A stretch of 6,129 nucleotides of DNA from Ruminococcaceae bacterium UBA1244. GTDB lineage: Bacteria; Bacillota; Clostridia; Oscillospirales; Acutalibacteraceae. A program made the translations under genes and the position numbers. Each line of letters opens with the position of its first letter. Position 1 is the first letter of the stretch. Below, piece after piece: positions 5,807 through 6,129 of the stretch. Where the stretch lies: the NCBI GenBank assembly GCA_002308635.1, contig DBWG01000136.1:1-6129 (forward strand), given 5' to 3'. The notes beneath the pieces were generated by a model. The model did not search any database. It worked only from the letters and a program-made list of their open reading frames with translations, and was not told where the DNA came from.

Positions 5807-6129
5807 ATGAGTATTGCAAAGCGATTGGAACACCGGCTGTTAGTGTTGGTGCTTTTAGGGTTCCTCGTGGGTCTTCCCTGTGCCACACATACGGAAATAT
5901 TTCACAGCAAAAGTAATACTGATGCTGTTTCGGGAGCAACCATGAAACTGCCGGAACAGCCGTCCGGCGAGTTCATCATTCTCATCAACAAAAGATTGCA
6001 CCGGGATACGCTGTCCGAATGGCAGAAGTTTTTTTCGGGTGAGGATCTGCCGGTTATTTTCGATGATATATCCTGCCTGACCGCAGAGGGTGACGTGACG
6101 GGGATCCTTCTTGCCGAAAGAATGCAGGC
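5807..6129 (+). CDS. Unrecognised membrane-anchored protein with isolated flavinylation-type motif (5' part, cut by window edge)
   Basis: The frame is open from ATG 5807 to the window end, giving 107 residues of an incomplete protein. Residues 1-10 are basic and 11-25 form a hydrophobic segment ending LVGLPC. This is a signal or anchor without a good lipobox, so Cys25 is probably not lipidated. DAVSGAT follows at 39-45, the same pattern as the flavinylation motif of the preceding gene, with Thr45 as the would-be FMN site. Only about 12 residues separate it from the membrane segment, so no normal FMN_bind domain precedes it. After it comes a soluble region that looks alternating strand/helix: EFIILINKR (55-63), a helix near 68-76, LPVIFDDISC (81-90), then a helix beginning near 96. 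I do not recognise this family. Position, strand and 19-nt gap place it in the operon, and a second extracytoplasmic redox partner is plausible but unproven. Confidence 0.72.
   Translation, partial: MSIAKRLEHRLLVLVLLGFLVGLPCATHTEIFHSKSNTDAVSGATMKLPEQPSGEFIILINKRLHRDTLSEWQKFFSGEDLPVIFDDISCLTAEGDVTGILLAERMQ

Noticed and set aside
5788..5916. Short 42-codon frame starting at the ATG just after the FMN-binding gene stop
   Set aside because: It overlaps the longer frame from 5807 and has no Shine-Dalgarno upstream; AAAGGAAGGG lies inside it and serves 5807.

Overview
The window holds seven genes, all on the plus strand, six complete and the last cut by the right edge. Short gaps (9-19 nt, with one 140-nt exception) and a purine-rich ribosome binding site before nearly every gene indicate one operon. 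Moderate GC, strong AAGGAGG-type sites and lipoprotein signal peptides without outer-membrane proteins point to a Gram-positive Clostridia member. A Ruminococcus-like gut organism is my best guess, from general style only.

Layout: (1) 13-651, a P19-family (FetP/FtrA-type) metal-binding lipoprotein. (2) 652-791, a non-coding gap with two inverted repeats. (3) 792-2105, an eight-helix membrane protein ending in an extracytoplasmic cysteine-rich FtrD-like domain (DUF2318). (4, 5) 2125-3420 and 3436-4641, two different MacB/FtsX-type ABC permeases. (6) 4654-5328, their LolD/MacB-type ATPase. (7) 5338-5787, a small FMN-binding lipoprotein with a covalent flavinylation motif. (8) 5807-6129, the 5' part of an unrecognised membrane-anchored protein that carries a second flavinylation-type motif just after its membrane segment.

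The order P19, DUF2318 protein, permease, permease, ATPase matches the iron-uptake locus known from Campylobacter jejuni (p19-cj1660-cj1661-cj1662-cj1663). There an FTR1-type permease gene lies upstream and thioredoxin-like genes (cj1664/cj1665) lie downstream. Here the window opens on the ribosome binding site of p19, so an FTR1-type gene may lie just to the left, but it cannot be seen. The downstream thioredoxin-like position is taken by the flavoprotein gene and the partial gene.

Inferred working model: P19 binds metal outside the membrane. The DUF2318 domain and the FMN-carrying lipoprotein(s) form an extracytoplasmic redox chain that changes the metal's oxidation state or recycles cysteines. 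The ABC complex uses cytoplasmic ATP to drive conformational change in these partners or to move a substrate. Most interesting are the flavin-for-thioredoxin exchange, the isolated flavinylation motif in the last protein, and the paired hairpins after p19. No iron-responsive operator is visible, as expected if the promoter lies upstream.
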